DNA of 64,000 bases from Pseudonocardia sediminis (GTDB lineage: Bacteria; Actinomycetota; Actinomycetes; Mycobacteriales; Pseudonocardiaceae): the NCBI RefSeq assembly GCF_004217185.1, contig NZ_SHKL01000001.1, forward strand, positions 62,001-126,000, in the 5' to 3' direction. The notes under the pieces are model-generated. The model made no database searches. It was given only the letters and a program-made list of their open reading frames with translations, and was not told where the DNA came from. Each line of letters begins with the position of its first letter. Positions within the stretch are counted from its first letter, which is position 1. Made by a program: the position numbers and the translations under genes. Of the stretch, positions 58,936 to 64,000 are shown one piece after another.

Positions 58936-60983
58936 GCACGCACACCGACGGCGCTCCGCCGTCGGTGCGCTCGGCCGGGACGGGCGACGACCCGCCGGCC
59001 GCGACCGCCGGGGTCCCGCCCCGGCCCCGACGGCCGTCGCCGTCCCCGGTCGCCTCCTCCTCCGACGAGGGGGACGACGACGCCGATGCGGCGGCCGCCA
59101 CACCCCCTCCGTCCGACGGCTCCGCGACCCCCGGCACGCCCGGGGGTTCCGGTGTGTCCGGGGCTCCCGACGGCGCGACGCGGAGGACGGGCCGCTCCCG
59201 GCGCGCCGCCGATCCCGTCGACGGGTCCGCCGGATCGGCGCAGGACTGGCTCCAGCAGGAGATCGCACGCCGGGTCGCCGAGAAGAAGGTCGCGGAGGAG
59301 AAGGGCGGCGTCAGCGACACCGGACGTCACGCGCGCCCGGACACGGTCGCGGCGGCGACGCCGGCCCCCGCACCCGAGGTGCACGCACGCCCGGCCGCCC
59401 CCGCGCCGTCCCCCACCCCGCCACCGGCGGACGGTCCCGCCGCGACCCCGGACGCGCCGGCCACCGCTGCCGCCCCGCCCGCCTCCCCGGCGCCCGCGCC
59501 GTCCTCCGCCGTCCCGTCCGCGGCCGACGAGGACGACGACGAGGACGACGAGGACACGCGTGCGCCCCGGGTCGTCCCGGACCGCTCGGGCTCGTTCCGC
59601 GCCCGCTCGGGCTGGATGCCCGACCCCTACTCGCCCGCCGGGCTGCGCGAGCCCCGCGCGGGCGACGGGTGGCCGCCCTCCGACGACGGCACCGGCCCGG
59701 AACCGGCGTTCCGGCTGGCCGGCCCCGCGGCCCGTCCCCGCCCGGCTCCGGCCGAGGCCTCGGGCCCCGACGGATCACCGGCCGACGGATCACCGGCCGA
59801 CGGATCACCGGCCGACGGATCACCGGCCGGTGGATCGACGGCCGGCGGGGCGACCGCGGCCCGGGGCACCGTCTCCCCGGACGTCATCGCCGCCTGGACC
59901 GCCGCGACGAACGGCACGGGCCCGCACGCCGCCGCGGGTGACACCGTGCCGGCCGGCACCGACGCCCCCGGCACCGACGATGTACGCGGTACCGACGCAC
60001 CCGGTGCCGCCGGCACCGCAACGGGCGCGGCCGCTGCGGCGACGACCCCGGCACCGGCCGGGCCGAAGCAGTGGCCGCCGGCCACCGGGGCGTCCGGGCT
60101 GCCCCGCCGCGTCCCCGGCGCCGGCTGGACCCTCGACCGCGCGACCCTGCTCAACGGCTCGTCGGGTCTCGACACCGACACGCGGCCCGTCCCCTCGACG
60201 TGGGCCCCGGCCGGTCGCCGGACCGTCACGCCGGATCCCCTCGCCCGCTCCGCCGAGGACGCCGCACGGGCCGACCTCGCCGGTCCGCCCACCACCGACC
60301 TCGGCGCGCGGGTCCCCGCCACCGCCGACCTCGAGGACTACGACGACGACCTCGACGACCTCGACGAGGACGACGACCCGGACGAGGACCTGCGCGGTCC
60401 CGCGGTCGAGCGCACCGAGGTCATCTGGCGTGCCCCCGGCCTGGACGACGAGCCCGAGCCCGGGTCCCGGTCCGCCGTCGCCACCCGGTCGCCCGAGGTC
60501 GTGCGGCCGCCGGAGGTCACGCCGTCGGAGAACCCCTACACCGGAGCGCGCCCGCGCCGTTTCGCCGCCGAGCCGACCGACCCCGAGCCCGTCGACCCGG
60601 CGGAGGCGGCCGCGGACGGTCCGGAGGGCCGGCGCGTGCGGGTCGTGCTCTCCGAGCGGCGCTCCACCGCGCAGTCGGTGCGCCCGGTCGTCGACGTCCA
60701 GGACCCCGGCTCGGTCGGGACGACGCTGCGCAACGGGCTGGTGAACAACCAGCTCGCCCTGGCCGTGCGGGTGTTCGGCGTCGCGCTGCTCGGCCTCGGC
60801 CTGCTACCCGCGCTGTTCGCGGCGTTCCCGTCGATCGGTGAGCTCGCGGTCCTCGGCCTGCGCGTGCCCTGGCTCCTCCTCGGGTTCGGTGTCTACCCGT
60901 TCCTGTTCGGCCTGGGCTGGTGGTACGTCAACTCCGCCGAACGCGTCGAGCAGGACTTCGCGGAAGGCGTGCAGGACAGGTGA
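58932..60983 (+). CDS. Long disordered protein with two C-terminal membrane helices
   Basis: 683 aa from the GTG at 58932 that overlaps the response-regulator stop. Residues 1-590 are mostly Pro, Ala, Asp, Thr, Gly and Ser with acidic runs (DEDDDEDDED type) and short basic islands. One predicted helix sits at about 95-125 (AQDWLQQEIARRVAEKKVAE), and tandem SPADG repeats occur near 280-300. The end (about 605-675) has two membrane helices (VRVFGVALLGLGLLPALFAA; WLLLGFGVYPFLFGLGWWYV) and a short tail. I do not recognise the family. Its GTGA overlap with the symporter gene suggests a partner role. Confidence 0.7.
   Translation: MSTHTDGAPPSVRSAGTGDDPPAATAGVPPRPRRPSPSPVASSSDEGDDDADAAAATPPPSDGSATPGTPGGSGVSGAPDGATRRTGRSRRAADPVDGSAGSAQDWLQQEIARRVAEKKVAEEKGGVSDTGRHARPDTVAAATPAPAPEVHARPAAPAPSPTPPPADGPAATPDAPATAAAPPASPAPAPSSAVPSAADEDDDEDDEDTRAPRVVPDRSGSFRARSGWMPDPYSPAGLREPRAGDGWPPSDDGTGPEPAFRLAGPAARPRPAPAEASGPDGSPADGSPADGSPADGSPAGGSTAGGATAARGTVSPDVIAAWTAATNGTGPHAAAGDTVPAGTDAPGTDDVRGTDAPGAAGTATGAAAAATTPAPAGPKQWPPATGASGLPRRVPGAGWTLDRATLLNGSSGLDTDTRPVPSTWAPAGRRTVTPDPLARSAEDAARADLAGPPTTDLGARVPATADLEDYDDDLDDLDEDDDPDEDLRGPAVERTEVIWRAPGLDDEPEPGSRSAVATRSPEVVRPPEVTPSENPYTGARPRRFAAEPTDPEPVDPAEAAADGPEGRRVRVVLSERRSTAQSVRPVVDVQDPGSVGTTLRNGLVNNQLALAVRVFGVALLGLGLLPALFAAFPSIGELAVLGLRVPWLLLGFGVYPFLFGLGWWYVNSAERVEQDFAEGVQDR
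59769..59843 (+). repeat. 15-nt tandem repeat (DGSPA units)
   Basis: Four exact copies of GACGGATCACCGGCC from 59769 to 59828, followed by one degenerate copy to 59843. It encodes D-G-S-P-A pentapeptides in the disordered part of the membrane protein. Confidence 0.85.
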
Positions 60984-62728
60984 ACCTGAACTCCACCGCG
61001 ATCGCGTCGCTGACCGCGATCGTGCTCGTCGCCGTGGCCACGGCGGTGATCGGCTCGATCGGGCACCGCACGCGTCTGACGTCGGACTTCCTGGTCGCGT
61101 CCCGCTCGGTGCCGTCCCGTCTCAACGCCGGCGCGATCTCCGGCGAGTACCTCTCGGCCGCGTCGTTCCTCGGCATCGCCGGGCTGATCCTCGTCGACGG
61201 CGCGGACGCGCTCTGGTACCCGGTCGGCTACTGCGCCGGGTACCTCGCGCTGCTGCTGTTCGTGGCGGCGCCGCTGCGCCGTTCCGGGGCCTACACGGTG
61301 CCCGACTTCGCCGACGCCCGGCTCGCCTCGCCCGGCCTGCGCAAGGTCTGCACCGCGTTCGTGCTGGTCATCGGCTGGCTCTACCTGCTGCCGCAGCTGC
61401 AGGGCGCCGGTCTCACGGTCAGCATCGTGACCGGGCTGCCGCAGTGGATCGGGTCCGCCGCGGCCGGGGTGATCGTGCTGGCGACGGTCGCGCTCGGCGG
61501 GATGCGCTCGGTGACGTTCGTGCAGGCGTTCCAGTACTGGCTCAAGCTCACCGCCGTCGCCGTCCCGGTGGTGATCGGCCTGGTCCTGCTGCTGGGCAGC
61601 GGGCACGGCTTCGACCGCGACGCCCCGCCCACGTTCCGCGACCAGACGAGCGTGTCGGTGAAGACCCCCGTCGTCCTCGACGTCCGCGAGGCCGTCGACG
61701 TCGTCGCGAGCGGGACCGTCGACGGGGTCCCGGTGGACGGCCCGGTCCGCTGGGCCGCGAACAGCGAGCACACCGTCGCCCCCGGCACCGACCTGCAGTT
61801 CCGCACCGGCGACCCGGTTCCGACGACGAAGGGCGCCCCGGCCGACGACGAGACGTGGCTGCGCCCGCTCTCCGGGTCCGAGCCGCACCAGCTGCTGGCC
61901 ACCTACTCGCTGATCATCGCCACGTTCCTCGGGACGATGGGCCTGCCGCACGTGCTCGGCCGCTTCTACACCAACTCCGACGGCCGGGCGGCGCGCCGCA
62001 GTGCTGTCGTCGTGCTCGCGATGCTGGGCGGGTTCTACTTCCTGGTCACGCTGCTGGGCGTGCTCTCGCGCTACTACACCCCGCAGCTGCTGGTCAGCGG
62101 CAACGACGCCGCGGTGCTGCTGCTGCCGACCGCGCTGCTGGGCGGCGGCGTCGCCGGGGCGGTGCTCGGCGGGGTCGTCGCGGCGGGGGCCTGGGCGGCG
62201 TTCCTGTCGACGTCGTCGGGGCTGCTGGTGAGCCTGGCCAGCGTCGTGGTGACCGACATGCTGCCGCGCCGCGCCCACGGCCGGAAGATCTCCGGGTTCG
62301 CGATCGCCACGATCCTCGCCGGGGTCCCGCCGGTCGCCGTCGCGCTGGCCCCGACCGGGCTCAACTTCGCCGAGGCGGTCGCGCTCGTGTTCGCGGTGGC
62401 CGCGTCGACGTTCTGCCCGCTGCTGGTGCTGGGCATCTGGTGGCGCGGGCTGACCGCGACCGGGGCGATCGCCGGTGTGCTGGCCGGTGGCGTGACGTCC
62501 GCGCTGGCCGTCGTGGTCAGCCTCGTGGTCCGTGTCGGCGAGAGCGGGTGGGCGGTGCTGCTGTACCGGCCCGCGATCATCAGCGTGCCGCTGGCCTTCG
62601 TCGTCATGATCGCGGTCAGCTGGATGACCAGGTCGAGCCGCCCGTCGGACGCGGGCCAGCTGCTACTGCGCCTGCACGCCCCGGAACGTCTCGGCCTGAG
62701 CCGCGACCGACTGGATGACCGCGTCTGA
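60980..62728 (+). CDS. Solute:sodium symporter (SSS family), monocarboxylate-type
   Basis: 582 aa from the GTG at 60980, overlapping the upstream stop as GTGA. About 13 membrane helices. SSS signatures: SGEYLSAASFLGIAGLIL near 54-71, the TVPDFADARL region, and GMRSVTFVQAFQYWLKL near 174-190. A soluble insert at about 210-305, between helices 6 and 7, is larger than usual and probably faces outside. It resembles acetate/pyruvate symporters (ActP/MctC group). Regulation by the upstream LytS-LytTR pair is likely, as in other acid-sensing Lyt systems. Confidence 0.88.
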   Translation: MNLNSTAIASLTAIVLVAVATAVIGSIGHRTRLTSDFLVASRSVPSRLNAGAISGEYLSAASFLGIAGLILVDGADALWYPVGYCAGYLALLLFVAAPLRRSGAYTVPDFADARLASPGLRKVCTAFVLVIGWLYLLPQLQGAGLTVSIVTGLPQWIGSAAAGVIVLATVALGGMRSVTFVQAFQYWLKLTAVAVPVVIGLVLLLGSGHGFDRDAPPTFRDQTSVSVKTPVVLDVREAVDVVASGTVDGVPVDGPVRWAANSEHTVAPGTDLQFRTGDPVPTTKGAPADDETWLRPLSGSEPHQLLATYSLIIATFLGTMGLPHVLGRFYTNSDGRAARRSAVVVLAMLGGFYFLVTLLGVLSRYYTPQLLVSGNDAAVLLLPTALLGGGVAGAVLGGVVAAGAWAAFLSTSSGLLVSLASVVVTDMLPRRAHGRKISGFAIATILAGVPPVAVALAPTGLNFAEAVALVFAVAASTFCPLLVLGIWWRGLTATGAIAGVLAGGVTSALAVVVSLVVRVGESGWAVLLYRPAIISVPLAFVVMIAVSWMTRSSRPSDAGQLLLRLHAPERLGLSRDRLDDRV

Positions 62729-62945
62729 CTCTGCGTGACCGGAATCGGACATCCGGACGCGGGGTATTGGTCCTTCCCGGGCAATCTGTCGCGCGTCGGT
62801 GTCGCCCACGTCCCCCCGTGCGCGGGAGATCGTTGACCTGAGGGAACCTCGTGCACGCCGACGCGCCGTGCCGGGCACTTCCCCGGCCCGAACCGACTCC
62901 GGAGGGCCGTCGGCGAGACGACGAAGGGAACGGTGAACCGCGGTC

Positions 62946-63281
62946 ATGAGCAGCGTCGACCAACGGCCGACCGGCACCATCTATCAGCAGGTCCAGGCCA
63001 CCCCGGAGTTCCGGGAGTTCCGCGGTCGGCTCCGCCGGTACGTGTTCCCGATGACCGTCGTGTTCCTCGTCTGGTACCTGGCCTACGTGTTGCTGGCGTC
63101 CTACGCGCCCGAGTTCATGTCGATCCGGGTCGTCGGCAACATCAACGTCGGGCTGCTGATCGGGCTGGGCCAGTTCGTCAGCACGTTCGTGATCACCCAG
63201 CTCTACGTGCGGTTCGCCGAGCGCGAGATCGACCCGGCGGCCACCCGCCTGCGTGAGCTCGTCGAGGAGGGCCACCGATGA
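62946..63281 (+). CDS. DUF485 membrane protein
   Basis: 111 aa with two membrane helices at about 34-54 and 68-90 (FPMTVVFLVWYLAYVLLASY; VGLLIGLGQFVSTFVITQLYV) and the FREFRGRLRRYVFPMTVVF start typical of DUF485. DUF485 proteins accompany ActP-type symporters and are thought to assist them. Its stop overlaps the next symporter start as ATGA. A 217-nt gap separates it from the first symporter, so it may have its own promoter; no clear boxes were found. Confidence 0.9.
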   Translation: MSSVDQRPTGTIYQQVQATPEFREFRGRLRRYVFPMTVVFLVWYLAYVLLASYAPEFMSIRVVGNINVGLLIGLGQFVSTFVITQLYVRFAEREIDPAATRLRELVEEGHR

Positions 63282-64000
63282 GGGTCCTGACCGTGCCGGG
63301 ACAGGCGTCGCCCGCTCCCGAGGCCGTGGGCAGCGTCGTCGCCAACGTCTCGATCTTCGCCGTGTTCGTGCTGATCACGCTCGTGGTCGTGTTCCGGGTC
63401 AGCCGGACGAACTCCACGCGCGCCGACTACTACACCGGCGGGCACTCGTTCACCGGCCCGCAGAACGGCACCGCGATCGCCGGGGACTTCCTGTCCGCGG
63501 CCTCGTTCCTCGGCATCGCCGGGGCGATCGCGCTCTACGGCTACGACGGCTTCCTCTACTCCATCGGCTTCCTCGTGGGCTGGCTGATGGCGCTGCTGCT
63601 GGTCGCCGAGCTGCTCCGCAACACCGGCCGCTTCACGATGGGCGACGTGCTGGCGTTCCGGATGCGGCAGCGTCCGGTGCGCGCCGCCGCCGCCACGTCG
63701 ACGCTGGTGGTGTCGCTGTTCTACCTGATCGCGCAGATGGCCGGCGCCGGCGGACTGATCTCGCTGCTGCTGCAGATCCCGAAGACCGACCGGTTCTCCC
63801 AGGCGCTCGTGGTCGTCGTCGTCGGTCTGATCATGGTCTTCTACGTGCTGGTCGGCGGCATGAAGGGCACCACCTGGGTGCAGATCATCAAGGCCGGGCT
63901 GCTGCTGACCGGCGCCGCCGTGCTCACCGCCTGGGTGCTCGGCCGCTACGGCTTCAACCTCTCCGAGATCATGGGCCGGGCGACGCTGAACTCGCCCGCC
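63278..64000 (+). CDS. Solute:sodium symporter, acetate/monocarboxylate type (3' end beyond window)
   Basis: The first 241 residues are present; no stop is reached before the window edge. After a short signal-like N-terminus come the symporter helices: VSIFAVFVLITLVVVFRVS, RADYYTGGHSFTGPQNGTAIAGD near 46-68, FLSAASFLGIAGAIALYGYD, and LVGGMKGTTWVQIIKAGLLLTG near 190-212, with the SSS motif. It is closer to ActP/MctC than the first symporter, which carries an extra soluble loop. Four-base overlap with DUF485 shows co-translation. Confidence 0.9.
   Translation, partial: MRVLTVPGQASPAPEAVGSVVANVSIFAVFVLITLVVVFRVSRTNSTRADYYTGGHSFTGPQNGTAIAGDFLSAASFLGIAGAIALYGYDGFLYSIGFLVGWLMALLLVAELLRNTGRFTMGDVLAFRMRQRPVRAAAATSTLVVSLFYLIAQMAGAGGLISLLLQIPKTDRFSQALVVVVVGLIMVFYVLVGGMKGTTWVQIIKAGLLLTGAAVLTAWVLGRYGFNLSEIMGRATLNSPA

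Noticed and set aside
62729..62945. LytTR binding direct repeats between the first symporter and DUF485
   Set aside because: Looked for paired LytTR-type direct repeats with about 11-nt spacing and found no convincing pair; the gap may still hold a promoter.

Overview
The window is very GC-rich with almost every third codon position G or C, many GTG starts and frequent GTGA/ATGA stop-start overlaps. This points to a high-GC actinomycete. The conserved block ppiA, rhomboid, PH-domain protein, crgA, trpG, pknB, pknA, pbpA, rodA, pstP, fhaB, fhaA, tRNA-Leu(CAG) (16.2-30.1 kb) matches the near-origin region of mycobacteria and streptomycetes. With the accessory gene content it suggests a Pseudonocardia-like member of the Pseudonocardiaceae (an inference, not proven). 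The near-origin reading is supported by a parS-like palindrome at 10249-10264 and two DnaA-box-like sites at 18580-18601.

Layout. 0-4.9 kb: zinc formaldehyde/alcohol dehydrogenase, divergent catalase-fold protein, translationally coupled aldehyde dehydrogenase and VOC protein, GyrI-like protein. 5-7.5 kb: TetR regulator divergent from an SCP2 protein and an acyl-CoA dehydrogenase. 7.6-9.2 kb: DGPF/YCII protein with an ECF42-type sigma factor. 9.5-14.4 kb: Tat-exported BPL_N protein, secreted lipase, DHPS-like and RibD-like pair, FMN reductase, GNAT. 14.4-16.2 kb: small secreted protein and alpha/beta hydrolase. 16.2-30.1 kb: cell division, Ser/Thr kinase and peptidoglycan synthesis block. 30.2-34.8 kb: nucleoside-kinase-like protein, IclR, LLM oxidoreductase divergent from a MetE-like protein, methyltransferase. 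34.8-38.3 kb: alcohol dehydrogenase, amidohydrolase and DUF59 operon, which resembles the auxiliary half of propane monooxygenase (prm/mim) operons but has no monooxygenase here. 38.5-48.3 kb: thioesterase, NAD(P)-binding protein, flavoprotein disulfide reductase, DUF6474 protein, TM0106-type nuclease, gamma-glutamyltransferase, M50 protease, MsrA, Ogt. 48.4-53.6 kb: MarR plus a DHA2 exporter fused to three carboxypeptidase-regulatory-like domains, then a DUF4326-P450 pair. 53.6-55.7 kb: cupin-like lipoprotein, membrane protein, Fpg/Nei glycosylase. 55.7-64 kb: LytS-type histidine kinase, S49 peptidase, LytTR response regulator, a 683-aa largely disordered membrane protein, solute:sodium symporter, DUF485 protein, and a second symporter cut by the window edge.

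How the genes work together. PknA/PknB, PstP, FhaA/FhaB, PbpA, RodA and CrgA form the phospho-signalled elongation/division machinery. The right-hand locus looks like a substrate-sensing two-component system wired by overlapping reading frames to monocarboxylate-type symporters, with two unexplained partners (the S49 protease and the disordered membrane protein). It is the best candidate here for an undescribed system. No transposase, integrase, phage gene, rRNA or CRISPR array was seen.
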